A stretch of DNA of 39,665 bases from Verrucomicrobiota bacterium (GTDB taxonomy: Bacteria > Verrucomicrobiota > Verrucomicrobiia > Opitutales > Opitutaceae). The DNA is taken from assembly GCA_023446865.1 (NCBI GenBank), contig JAEXPL010000225.1, forward strand, positions 1-39,665. Reading direction: 5' to 3'. The position numbers and the translations under genes were made by a program. Shown in pieces: positions 16,558 to 27,526 of this stretch; the first letter of the stretch is position 1; the number at the start of each line of letters is the position of its first letter. The notes under the pieces are model-generated. The model saw nothing but the letters and a program-made list of their open reading frames with translations. It made no database searches and was not told the origin of the DNA.

Positions 16558-17678
16558 TGAATTCCTCAGGCGATTTCCGCTTCACCTCGGAGTCTGTCTC
16601 CGAAGGTCATCCCGATAAGGTCGCCGACGCGATCTCCGACGCCCTGCTCGACGCCTATCTCGCCCTCGACGCCCGGGCACGCGTGGCCATTGAAGCCCTC
16701 TGCAAGGATGACCTGGTGGTCGTCGCGGGCGAGGTCAGCGCCAAAGAGTTGCTCGCTCCAACGGAGCTCGAAGATGTGGTACGAAAGACGATTCGAAAGA
16801 TCGGATACACCGACCCGTCACAAAGATTCAATGCGAACGGGGTGCGCATCATCAATGCCATTGGGCAACAATCACAGGCCATCGCCCAAGGTGTGGGCCA
16901 GGGCATGGACCAAGGTGCTGGCGACCAGGGACTGATGTTTGGCTTCGCTACTGGGGAAACACCAGAACTGTTGCCACTACCGATCGCGCTCGCCCACCGA
17001 TTGACAAGTGAGTTGGCCCAGGCCCGCAAATCCGGAGAGGTGCCTTGGCTGCGGCCGGATGCGAAGTCGCAGGTAACAGTGCGCTACGAGAAGGCGCGTC
17101 CCGTGGCCGTGACCGACGCGGTAGTCTCAACCCAGCACCAAAAGGGGACCGATCAGGCGAAAATTGCCCATTGGGTGAAAACGGTACTCCTGCCTCGCGC
17201 CTTGGGAGATTGGAACCACACGGGGCTGAGAACCTATGTCAATCCGACTGGCGTCTTCGACACAGGCGGCCCCGAAGGCGACTGCGGCGTGACTGGACGG
17301 AAGATAATCGTGGATACCTACGGCGGATTCGCCCGGCACGGTGGTGGCGCATTCTCCGGCAAGGACGCGTCAAAAGTTGACCGGAGTGCCGCATATTACG
17401 CCCGCTTCGTGGCGCGGCAGGTCGTCCTGAACGGATTGGCTCGTACCTGCGAGATCCAAGTCTCCTATGCCATTGGCGTCGCGGCACCGGTGTCTATCTC
17501 AGTGGACACTTGGGGAACCGGAGATGATACCGCCGCGGAGGCGTTCGTTCGGCGTTTCGATTTCCGTCCCGGGGCAATCATCGAACAACTTGGGCTGCTC
17601 CGGCCGATCTACTCTACCACGACGAATTACGGCCACTTTGGGAGGAGCGATCTTCCCTGGGAAACCACGCCACACTGA
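16557..17678 (+). CDS. metK: S-adenosylmethionine synthetase, island copy
   Basis: This 373-aa enzyme makes SAM from methionine and ATP. All signature motifs are present: FTSESVSEGHPDKVAD (ATP/Mg site, H18 and D20), INAIGQQSQ.IAQGV, QGAGDQGLMFGFAT, LRPDAKSQVTV, STQHQK, GDCGVTGRKIIVDTYGG, ARHGGGAFSGKDASKVDRSAAY and YGHFGRSDLPWE. It stops right after the last motif and lacks the short C-terminal tail of the E. coli enzyme (384 aa). GGGGAGGG stands 7 bp before the ATG, and the start is coupled to the small ORF. metK is normally a lone housekeeping gene; here it sits behind a SAM-dependent defence remnant. Whether the genome has another metK is not visible. Confidence 0.92.
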   Translation: MNSSGDFRFTSESVSEGHPDKVADAISDALLDAYLALDARARVAIEALCKDDLVVVAGEVSAKELLAPTELEDVVRKTIRKIGYTDPSQRFNANGVRIINAIGQQSQAIAQGVGQGMDQGAGDQGLMFGFATGETPELLPLPIALAHRLTSELAQARKSGEVPWLRPDAKSQVTVRYEKARPVAVTDAVVSTQHQKGTDQAKIAHWVKTVLLPRALGDWNHTGLRTYVNPTGVFDTGGPEGDCGVTGRKIIVDTYGGFARHGGGAFSGKDASKVDRSAAYYARFVARQVVLNGLARTCEIQVSYAIGVAAPVSISVDTWGTGDDTAAEAFVRRFDFRPGAIIEQLGLLRPIYSTTTNYGHFGRSDLPWETTPH

Positions 17679-17818
17679 GAATCTTGCTCGGCTATGGTCC
17701 GCCACCGCAGGACGATTCCACTCAAGCCTGAAGTGCTCGAATGAACCGGAGACCACAACGAGAGAAGGGAGACCCGAATGTCTCTCCCTCGGCATCAATA
17801 ATACACCAATCGCTAATC

Positions 17819-18550
17819 ATGAAACTCCGACCGTTCGAATCGGTCTTCAAAAGAACAAGGCGTGGGTTCCTGTTCGTTGGGTGTAAACGCCTTCTTGGCG
17901 GATATCAGGTATACACCAAGGGGCACAAAGACCTGGATGCCCTGTTGTCGTATCTGACGGATCGTATGTACCAGCAGAGTCGCGAAGAGTACGACTCACC
18001 ACTGAACGCGTTGGAATACACGGTCCATGTCTCTTTTGCGGACGGTGGGCTCATCATCAAAGGTGGAAACTACTTCGGGAACACCAAGGGCGCGTGGGTA
18101 TACGGCAAGGAAGCCGTGGAAGAGTCTGCCCAGGCTCTCGGGCTATCCTGTCCAAAACTCAGGAAGAAAGTTGGAGTGCCACCTACTCCCTCGCTCCCGA
18201 CTCTGCCCGCGGTGTTTCTGCCCGCAACAATCGCAAATCGTCCGGCAGAGGCTAGCGTGCCCCGCGTCGAGTCCCCGCAGCCCGCCCCCACTGGCCGCTT
18301 GCGTATCAATATTGGCGGACCGCATGTTGCATTTCTTGAGTTCGCAGAACCGGATCGCTTCCGTGTAAACGTCGGCAACTTTATTGGAGCGGCGGGCTCC
18401 GCGGCGCCCTGGATGACTGCAGAGCATATCTTGCCGCATCTTCGACCGCTCGGCTTGGCGACGATCGCAAATGCGATTCGCCTCGATGGATCTCCACTGT
18501 GGAGGCCAATTGCGGCGCGCATTGCGCAGGAGTGTGCAGATCACACCTAG
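17819..18550 (+). CDS. Unrecognised island protein
   Basis: I do not recognise this protein. From ATG 17819 it has 243 residues; an in-frame ATG at 17741 would add 26 that look non-coding. The N-terminal domain (about 1-100) alternates strands and helices: RRGFLFVGCKRLLGGYQVYTK, a helix LDALLSYLTDRMYQQSREE, then LEYTVHVSFADGGLIIKGGNYFG. A Pro/Ala-rich linker follows (about 125-165). The C-terminal domain begins GRLRINIGGPHVAFLEFAEP and ends in a helix PLWRPIAARIAQEC. No signal peptide or membrane segment is seen. It lies 140 bp after metK in the same direction and is the last island gene. Confidence 0.6.
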   Translation: MKLRPFESVFKRTRRGFLFVGCKRLLGGYQVYTKGHKDLDALLSYLTDRMYQQSREEYDSPLNALEYTVHVSFADGGLIIKGGNYFGNTKGAWVYGKEAVEESAQALGLSCPKLRKKVGVPPTPSLPTLPAVFLPATIANRPAEASVPRVESPQPAPTGRLRINIGGPHVAFLEFAEPDRFRVNVGNFIGAAGSAAPWMTAEHILPHLRPLGLATIANAIRLDGSPLWRPIAARIAQECADHT

Positions 18551-18660
18551 CGCCTTTTCACGAGCCGGACCGCCTGGCCATCTTCAGCTCCCCTTTGCAC
18601 CGCGGATCGGCCGGGCATCACGCATGGTGATTGCCGTCGGTTTGGGGTGCCGTTGTCTCG

Positions 18661-18690
18661 CGCAATCCAAGGTGACAACTATGCTTCCTA
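18661..18690 (-). repeat. 30-bp direct repeat, right copy 1
   Basis: This 30-bp sequence is repeated perfectly at 18743-18772. It ends AACTATGCTTCCTA. Read on the minus strand it starts AGGAAGCATAGTT and contains CACCTT, the same skeleton as the left array. Confidence 0.85.
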
Positions 18691-18742
18691 TTTTTGCCGG
18701 GAACGAGGCGTATCAACCCCGAATTCTGAAGAAACGAGCCTT

Positions 18743-18772
18743 CGCAATCCAAGGTGACAACTATGCTTCCTA
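18743..18772 (-). repeat. 30-bp direct repeat, right copy 2
   Basis: Identical over 30 bp to 18661-18690, with starts 82 bp apart. Same orientation as copy 1 and opposite to the left array. Confidence 0.85.
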
Positions 18773-18800
18773 AATTTCCGTGGGCTCAAAAGCAGCAACT

Positions 18801-18887
18801 AGGAAGCATAGTTCGCACCTGAATTCCGTAACCTGCTCAATATAAGCACGTACCGCGATCGCATTTCAGGAGCGAGTTATGCTTCCT
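18801..18887. repeat. Right copies 3 and 4 of the island-flanking repeat
   Basis: Copy 3 (18801-18820) reads AGGAAGCATAGTTCGCACCT on the plus strand, one mismatch from left copy 2. The decamer GGCTCAAAAG stands just before it (18783-18792), as it does before the left array (9681-9690). Copy 4 (18868-18887) is on the minus strand and reads AGGAAGCATAACTCGCTCCT. Confidence 0.8.
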
Positions 18888-19028
18888 GCATGCAAATCGG
18901 TTCGGCGCCGCTCCCGGTCCTTTCGTCAATCAACAGCCCTGAACCATAATCTTGGGCGGGAGTCTCTGATGGCGGTTACCGCAAAAAGGCAACCCGCGGT
19001 GAGCCACTCCCGCACTCCGGGCGACGGT

Positions 19029-20363
<1,335 letters not shown>

Positions 20364-20396
20364 GGGGTCGCGGGGGCTGGGGATCGGCGCTGGCGG

Positions 20397-22196
<1,800 letters not shown>

Positions 22197-22218
22197 GCGG
22201 GGCGGTGTCGGCCGGGCG

Positions 22219-23127
22219 TCAGGCCGCGGAGAGATCGGCGAATTCGTTGAAGGTCTTGGCGGCCCACTCGCGGTTGATGCGACGGGCGAGGCCGACGAGG
22301 ACGGCGCCGGGGCCGCACTCCCAGAACTCGGTCGCGCCGAGCACGGCGGCTTCGCGCATGCACTCTTCCCATCGGACCGAAGAAACGACCTGGCGGATCA
22401 GCATCTCGCGGATCTCGTCAGGCGAAGAGACCTGCTTGCCGGTGACGTTGGTGAGCACCTGAAGCTTCGGGGCGTTGAACGGCACGGTCTGGAGGAACTT
22501 CGCAAACTCGGCGCGGGCCGGTTCCATGAGACGGCTGTGGTAGGCACCGGCGACGTTGAGCGGAATGACCTTCTTCATGCCGCGCTCCTTGGCGGCGGTG
22601 ACGCAGGCATCCACCTTGGTCTTCTCGCCGGAGACGACCACCTGGCCGGGGCAATTGAGGTTCGCGACCTCGATATCGAACTCGTGGCAGAGGTCCGTGA
22701 TCTTCGCGATGTCCTCGCCGATGATGCTGGCCATGCCGCCGCGGGTGGCCTCGCAGGCGACCTGCATGAGCCGGCCACGTTCGGCGACCACGCGCAGACC
22801 GGTGTCGAAATCGAACACGCCGGCGGCGGTCAGGGCCGTGACTTCGCCCAGGCTCAGGCCCAGGACGGTGGTCAGGTTGCCGAGACGCCCCTGCTCCTGC
22901 AGGAGCGAGAAAAGAGCGAAACCGTGCACGAAGAGCGCCGGCTGGCACACGCGGGTCGGAACGAGAAGCTCGTCCGGGCCTTCGAAGCACATCTTGGCCA
23001 GGTCCCAGCCCAGCACCTCGTTGGCGCGGTTGTAGAGGCGCGCGGCAGTGGCGGAATTATCGGCGAGGCTTTTGCCCATGCCGACCTTCTGGGCTCCTTG
23101 ACCGGAGAAAATGAGGGCGAGTGACAT
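22219..23127 (-). CDS. fabD: Malonyl-CoA:ACP transacylase
   Basis: This 302-aa enzyme loads malonate onto acyl carrier protein to start fatty-acid synthesis. It opens SLALIFSGQGAQKVGMGKSL. The nucleophile is Ser92 in VLGLSLGEVTAL; the usual GHSLGE reads GLSLGE here, a variant also known from plant and cyanobacterial enzymes. The catalytic His197 is in AGAYHSRLMEPA. I took the ATG at 23127 (MSLALIFSGQ); 28 more in-frame codons upstream are not family-like. It is first in the fabD-lepA-lepB operon. Confidence 0.95.
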   Translation of the reverse strand: MSLALIFSGQGAQKVGMGKSLADNSATAARLYNRANEVLGWDLAKMCFEGPDELLVPTRVCQPALFVHGFALFSLLQEQGRLGNLTTVLGLSLGEVTALTAAGVFDFDTGLRVVAERGRLMQVACEATRGGMASIIGEDIAKITDLCHEFDIEVANLNCPGQVVVSGEKTKVDACVTAAKERGMKKVIPLNVAGAYHSRLMEPARAEFAKFLQTVPFNAPKLQVLTNVTGKQVSSPDEIREMLIRQVVSSVRWEECMREAAVLGATEFWECGPGAVLVGLARRINREWAAKTFNEFADLSAA

Positions 23128-23377
23128 GTGAGAAAGGACCGAGGAAAGGGCCGGCGCTCCAAAAACCAAGTCCGAAGTTCGAACGTACGTCGGGGTACCC
23201 GGACGCCTCACTCATCACCCGAATCCCACCGAACGTACGAATCCCCGGAGCGGATCGCGCCTCGCGTGGCGCATGCCGGTGGAAAGGACGGCCGCTTCCG
23301 GATGAAAGCCAAGGCCGCGTCCCTCCTCGGTTCGCGGCCCTTCGAACGCCAGCATCCCTGCTCCAGTACCCGTCGAA

Positions 23378-24460
23378 TCAGGTCCGGATGAAGATGCCCT
23401 TCAGGTTCATCTCCAGTGCCTGTGGGTTCGGCGAGACGCGCAGGCCGTCGCTCTTGGCGATCTTGCCCTCCTTGATGAGTCGGTAGAGATCCTTGTTGAA
23501 GGAGACCGAGTTCGTCTCGGTCGTCGCCTCGAGCAGGTTCTGCACCTTGTCGAAATGCCCCTCGAGGATGAGGTTTCGGGCGGTCGAGTCGACCATGAGC
23601 ACTTCCTGGGCGGCGTAGCGTCCGCCGCCTTCGAGCGCCGGCACGAGCTTCTGGCAGACGACGCCCTTGAGCACGGCGGACAACTGCCGGCGAATCTGCT
23701 CGTGGCTCTCGTGGGGGAAGAATTCGAAGATACGGTTCAACGACTGCTGGACGTTGGCCGAGTGCAGCGTCGTCACCACCAGGTGGCCGGTCTCCGCCGC
23801 CGAAAGCGCGGTTTCGAGGGACACGGCATCGCGCATTTCGCCGATGAGGATGATGTCCGGGTTCTGGCGCAGCACCGAACGCACAGCCAACGAGAAGCTC
23901 GGCGTGTCGATGCCGATCTCGCGTTGGTTGAAGATCGAGCGCCCGTCCTGGAAGGTAAACTCGATCGGGTCCTCCATCGTGACGATGTGGCGTTCGAGGT
24001 TCTGGTTAATCCAGTTGAGCATCGAGGCCATCGTCGAGCTCTTGCCCGAACCGGTCGGGCCGCACACGAGCACGAGGCCATCCTTGACCTGTGCCAGTTT
24101 GATCAGCCGTTCCGGCTGGAGGTTGAGATCGGAGAAGGTCGGGATGTGGCTCTTGATGTGACGAAACACCACCGAGATCGAGCCGCGCTGCTGGAAGGCG
24201 TTGACGCGGAAGCGGCCGATGTTCTCGGCCGTATAGGCGAAGTCGATCTGGCCGTCGGTGTCCCACTGGGGCTTGAAGACGAACGGCACGTACTCGTCGA
24301 CGAACGCCTGGATGATGTGCCGCGGGATCGGCTCCATATCCACCGGCTTGAGTCGGCCGCTGATGCGCAGGTACCCGACCTTGTTCGTCTTGATGATGCA
24401 ATCGCTCGCACCGGTCTCGACTCCGAGCTTGAGCAACTCGTTGAAAATCTGCGTGTGCAT
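23378..24460 (-). CDS. pilT: Type IV pilus retraction ATPase PilT/PilU family
   Basis: This 360-aa secretion-type ATPase probably depolymerises type IV pili for twitching motility. Walker A is GPTGSGKSS (134-142), the Asp box is TMEDPIEFTF, Walker B is DIILIGEMRD (202-211) and the His box is AETGHLVVTTLH (222-233). The N-terminal domain (TQIFNELLKLGVETGASDCIIKTNKVGYLRISG) is PAS-like, as in PilT. No other pilus genes are in the window. PilU is the alternative. It diverges from dapA, and the two share a 126-bp promoter region. The stop is followed by 250 bp without a gene before fabD. Confidence 0.92.
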   Translation of the reverse strand: MHTQIFNELLKLGVETGASDCIIKTNKVGYLRISGRLKPVDMEPIPRHIIQAFVDEYVPFVFKPQWDTDGQIDFAYTAENIGRFRVNAFQQRGSISVVFRHIKSHIPTFSDLNLQPERLIKLAQVKDGLVLVCGPTGSGKSSTMASMLNWINQNLERHIVTMEDPIEFTFQDGRSIFNQREIGIDTPSFSLAVRSVLRQNPDIILIGEMRDAVSLETALSAAETGHLVVTTLHSANVQQSLNRIFEFFPHESHEQIRRQLSAVLKGVVCQKLVPALEGGGRYAAQEVLMVDSTARNLILEGHFDKVQNLLEATTETNSVSFNKDLYRLIKEGKIAKSDGLRVSPNPQALEMNLKGIFIRT

Positions 24461-24586
24461 TAGGCTGGGGCTTGTTTCCGTACGGATTCGTTCCGTTGGT
24501 CAAAATGGGATGGATTTTCCCTACCGACCGCTGCATTTCTCCTCAAGGTATCGTTTCGTAAACCGCCAATCAAAAATCCCTTAGCA

Positions 24587-25477
24587 ATGAGCAATCCGCG
24601 CGAGTTCACCGGCGCCATCACCGCACTTGTGACGCCGTTCCGCAACGGCCAAATCGCCTACGACGATCTCGATCGCCTCGTGGACGCCCAGATCGCCGGC
24701 GGAATCAAAGGACTCGTGCCCGTCGGCACCACCGGGGAGTCGCCGACGCTCGACTACGACGAGCACATCGAGGTCATCCGGCGCACCGTCGCGCGCGTCG
24801 CGGGCCGGGTCCCGGTGCTGGCCGGGACCGGTTCGAACTGCACCCGCGAGGCTGTCGAACTCACCAAGAAGGCCGACGCCGCCGGGGCCGACGCCATGCT
24901 CGTGGTCGCCCCGTACTACAACAAGCCCAGCCAGGAGGGCCTGTATCGTCATTTCAGCGCCATCGCCGAGGCGACGAAGAAACCGATCGTGCTCTACTCG
25001 ATCCCCGGGCGCTGCGGCATCGAGATCGCGGTGCCGACCGTCGCCCGCCTGCGCGCGGCGTTTCCGCACATCAACCACATCAAGGAAGCCGGCGGCTCCT
25101 GCGATCGCGTCGACCAGCTGCGCCAGGCCTGCGGTGATTCGATGACGATCCTGTGCGGCGACGACAGCCTCACCCTGCCCTTCATGGCGCTCGGTGCCAA
25201 GGGCGTGATCTCGGTCGCATCGAATCTCTTCCCGACCGAGATTGCGCAACTCTGCGAAATCGCAGCTGCCGGCAAGCGCGCGGAAGCCAACGCCCTGCAT
25301 CACCGCCTCCAACCGCTGTTCAAGAATCTCTTCGTCGAGCCCAACCCGGTGCCCGCAAAGTACGCCATGGCGAAGATGGGACTGATCGGCTCGCCGGAGG
25401 TGCGTCTCCCGCTGTGCGAGCTTACCGAAGCCAACCGCGCGCTTCTCGACAAGACCCTCGCCGGCCTCGGCCGCTGA
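24587..25477 (+). CDS. dapA: 4-hydroxy-tetrahydrodipicolinate synthase
   Basis: This 296-aa TIM-barrel enzyme condenses pyruvate with aspartate semialdehyde, the first committed step to diaminopimelate and lysine. Residues: GTTGESPTL (47-55), Tyr137 in VLYSIPGRCG and the Schiff-base Lys166 in HIKEAGGS. GAKGVISVASNL binds the substrate end. Full length. No Shine-Dalgarno is seen before the ATG. It is followed after 5 bp by dapB, so two consecutive steps of the pathway are co-transcribed. Confidence 0.97.
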   Translation: MSNPREFTGAITALVTPFRNGQIAYDDLDRLVDAQIAGGIKGLVPVGTTGESPTLDYDEHIEVIRRTVARVAGRVPVLAGTGSNCTREAVELTKKADAAGADAMLVVAPYYNKPSQEGLYRHFSAIAEATKKPIVLYSIPGRCGIEIAVPTVARLRAAFPHINHIKEAGGSCDRVDQLRQACGDSMTILCGDDSLTLPFMALGAKGVISVASNLFPTEIAQLCEIAAAGKRAEANALHHRLQPLFKNLFVEPNPVPAKYAMAKMGLIGSPEVRLPLCELTEANRALLDKTLAGLGR

Positions 25478-25482
25478 ACACC

Positions 25483-26238
25483 ATGTCGCAACCCCGCATC
25501 CTCATCAACGGCGCCAAGGGTCGCATGGGCCAGGCGCTCATCGCCTGCGCCAAGGACGCCGGCCTGGCCGTGGCCGCCGCGCTCGACGTCGGCGATGATC
25601 TCGCCGCCGCCCTGCCCTCCTGCGACGTCGTCATCGACTTCAGCCACCATTCCGCCACGGCCAGCGTGATCGATCTTTCGATCCGCCACGGCAAGTCGCT
25701 GGTCGTCGGGACCACGGGCCATTCCTTCGACGAGAAGAACAAGCTCGCCGCCCGCGCCGCCGCCGCGATCCCGACCGTCTGGGCCAGCAACTACTCGGTG
25801 GGCGTCAACGTGCTCTTCCACCTCGTGGCCGAGGCCGCCGCCGTGCTCGACGACAGCTTCGATGCCGAGGTCGTCGAGATGCACCATCGCTTCAAGAAGG
25901 ACGCGCCCAGCGGCACCGCCGCGAGCCTCCTCGAAATCCTGATGCGCGCCCGCGATCTCAAGGAATCCGACCTCCGCCACGGCCGTTCCGGCATCACCGG
26001 CGAACGCACCAAGCGCGAGATCGGCGTCCATGCCCTGCGCGGCGGCGACGTCGTCGGCGACCACACCGTCATCTTCGCCGCCCTCGGCGAACGCGTGGAG
26101 CTTACCCACAAGGCCGGCGACCGGGCGATTCTCGCCCGCGGCGCTTTGCACGCAGCGCGCTGGGTGTTCGGTCGCCCGACCGGACTCTACGACATGCAGG
26201 ACGTCCTCGGCCTCCGCAAATCCGGGCCCGCCCAATGA
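25483..26238 (+). CDS. dapB: 4-hydroxy-tetrahydrodipicolinate reductase
   Basis: This 251-aa enzyme carries out the NAD(P)H reduction after DapA. The Rossmann motif is INGAKGRMGQAL at the start. VVIDFSHHSA, VVGTTGHS and the catalytic segment EMHHRFKKDAPSGTA are diagnostic. The C-terminal GDHTVIFAALGERVELTHKAGDRAILARGAL is typical. The frame is open far upstream through dapA, but the homologous start is ATG 25483 (MSQPRILINGAKG). It overlaps ruvA by 4 bp (ATGA). Confidence 0.97.
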   Translation: MSQPRILINGAKGRMGQALIACAKDAGLAVAAALDVGDDLAAALPSCDVVIDFSHHSATASVIDLSIRHGKSLVVGTTGHSFDEKNKLAARAAAAIPTVWASNYSVGVNVLFHLVAEAAAVLDDSFDAEVVEMHHRFKKDAPSGTAASLLEILMRARDLKESDLRHGRSGITGERTKREIGVHALRGGDVVGDHTVIFAALGERVELTHKAGDRAILARGALHAARWVFGRPTGLYDMQDVLGLRKSGPAQ

Positions 26239-26840
26239 TCGCCAGCCTCCGCGGTACCCTGCTTTCCACCACGCCGCTGCACGCGGTGATCGAGGTCGCG
26301 GGCGTCGGTTATGAGGTGAATGTGCCGGTCACGACCGCGGAGAAGCTTCCGGCGGCGGGCCAGCCGGCTTTCCTGCACACGACCGTCGTGTACCGCGAGG
26401 ATTCACAGGCGATCTATGGCTTCGCCAGCGCCGCCGAGCGCGACTTCTTCCGGCTCCTCATCGAGAAAGTGAGCGGCGTCGGCCCGAAGGTTTCCCTCGC
26501 GTTGATGAGCCGCCTCTCGCTGCCGTCGCTCCAGAGCGCGATCGCCGCCGGTGATTCCGATCTGCTTTCCAAATGCCCCGGCATCGGTCGCAAGACCGCC
26601 GAGCGGATCATTCTCGATCTTAAGGACAAGATGGGCGTCGTCTCGCAGATCGTTCCCGCCGGTCCCGGCGCCACCGGCTCTTCTGGTGCGGCCGAACCGA
26701 CCGCGCTCGCCGACGCGATGGCCGCGCTCCTCGCGCTCGGTTACCGCCCGCCGGAAGCCGACAAGGCCGTCCGCAAAGCCCAGGCCGCGCTCGGCGCCAA
26801 CGCGACGACCGAGGCGCTCATCAAAAAAGCGCTCTCGTAG
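26235..26840 (+). CDS. ruvA: Holliday junction branch-migration protein RuvA
   Basis: This 201-aa protein binds Holliday junctions and recruits the RuvB motor. The N-terminal OB-fold starts MIASLRGTLL and includes GVGYEVNVP and TVVYREDSQAIYGFAS. Two helix-hairpin-helix motifs follow: KVSGVGPKVSLALM and KCPGIGRKTAERIILDLKDK. The C-terminal RuvB-binding domain (ALLALGYRPPEADKAVRKA) is present. ruvB and ruvC are not beside it. Coupled to dapB by ATGA. Its last codons form one arm of a terminator hairpin. Confidence 0.97.
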   Translation: MIASLRGTLLSTTPLHAVIEVAGVGYEVNVPVTTAEKLPAAGQPAFLHTTVVYREDSQAIYGFASAAERDFFRLLIEKVSGVGPKVSLALMSRLSLPSLQSAIAAGDSDLLSKCPGIGRKTAERIILDLKDKMGVVSQIVPAGPGATGSSGAAEPTALADAMAALLALGYRPPEADKAVRKAQAALGANATTEALIKKALS

Positions 26841-26855
26841 ACCGAGAGCGCTTCA
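26823..26855 (-). terminator. Terminator shared by ruvA and the anti-sigma gene
   Basis: An 11-bp perfect stem (AAGCGCTCTCG at 26827-26837, CGAGAGCGCTT at 26843-26853, 5-nt loop) encloses the ruvA stop codon in its loop. On the minus strand it is followed by a T6 run, so it is a strong terminator for the anti-sigma transcript. On the plus strand only TT follows. Confidence 0.8.
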
Positions 26856-26887
26856 TGAGTGTTGGTGGAGGCGGACCGAAGGCAGCC

Positions 26888-27526
26888 TCAGCGCTGGAAC
26901 TGGAACGCCGTCGCATCGATTTCCTCAATGCGCACCGGTACCACCGGCACCGCGTCGTAGGGTTTCATGTCCACCTTCAGTTCTCCGGAACCGAACGGCT
27001 TGGTGAGGTCGACGGGCGTCGGCTTCAACGTCAGGGTTCCCGGTGCAAGGCGGCTGAAATCGACCGCGATCTCCCGATTCTGGGAGTTCCACGGATTCCG
27101 GAAACCGGCCGGGTTGCTGCCATAGGCGACGGTCGTCGTGAAAGGCACGATCTGCCGGGCGGCAGGCTGCTGCTGAGCGACAGCCGCAGGGGAGCCGGCA
27201 GGTTGAACCTGTCGCACCGCTACAAACACCACACAGGCCGCGACGGCTCCGCTCGCGACCAGGGCGATCGAACGGAACCAATCGCCGCTCGCCCGCGGCT
27301 GCAGCTCGACCACCGCCCCCTTGCGGAAGTGCGGCGCGGGCGCGGCCTCCTCACGGAAACGTTCGGCGAGCTCGGCGCAGGCGTTCTGCATCTGACAATA
27401 CTGGCGGTAAATGCGGCGGCGCTCCGGGGAGCCCGCGATCTCGCGCTCGAGAGCGGCAGCCTCCGGCGGGGGAAGTTCCCCGTCCAGGTAGAGATTGAGC
27501 GAATCGATGAATTTCTCGTGTGTCAT
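26888..27526 (-). CDS. Anti-sigma factor, single-pass membrane protein
   Basis: This 212-aa protein has a cytosolic N-terminal domain (about 1-80: THEKFIDSLNLYLDGELPPPEAAALEREI) of anti-sigma type, without the His-x3-Cys-x2-Cys zinc motif. A transmembrane segment follows at about 86-105 (SIALVASGAVAACVVFVAV), then an extracytoplasmic domain that starts Ala/Gln-rich and ends in beta-rich sequence. It overlaps the ECF sigma gene by 4 bp (ATGA) and has a strong GGGGAGGA ribosome site. It probably holds the sigma factor at the membrane until an envelope signal releases it. The signal is not visible. Confidence 0.8.
   Translation of the reverse strand: MTHEKFIDSLNLYLDGELPPPEAAALEREIAGSPERRRIYRQYCQMQNACAELAERFREEAAPAPHFRKGAVVELQPRASGDWFRSIALVASGAVAACVVFVAVRQVQPAGSPAAVAQQQPAARQIVPFTTTVAYGSNPAGFRNPWNSQNREIAVDFSRLAPGTLTLKPTPVDLTKPFGSGELKVDMKPYDAVPVVPVRIEEIDATAFQFQR

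Larger units (their letters stand above)
9650..18900. mobile_element. Accessory island with BREX-type defence remnant
   Basis: Boundaries are approximate. Inside are a truncated methyltransferase, pglZ, brxL, a small ORF, metK and an orphan gene, all on the plus strand, between minus-strand malQ and lepB. The edges are lower in GC than the flanks and carry one repeat family (core AGGAAGCATA) on both sides. No integrase, transposase or tRNA is visible at either edge, so the mode of entry is unknown. Confidence 0.6.
18551..19028. other. Island right junction: repeats, no gene
   Basis: These 478 bases between the orphan gene and lepB hold no gene I can support. A hairpin (GGCATCAC/GTGATTGCC, 18614-18635) could end the island transcript. 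Four copies of the AGGAAGCATA repeat family lie at 18661-18887. A long imperfect palindrome with arms GCGGGAGT (18956-18963) and ACTCCCGC (19006-19013) lies downstream of lepB and may be part of its terminator. Confidence 0.5.

Noticed and set aside
18661..18887. Integron attC sites
   Set aside because: No RYYYAAC/GTTRRRY core pairs, no integron integrase, and the repeats are not between single-gene cassettes.
22840..22880. FabD active-site change GHSLGE to GLSLGE as a defect
   Set aside because: Ser92 and the distal His are kept, and the GLSLGE form is known from plant and cyanobacterial enzymes.
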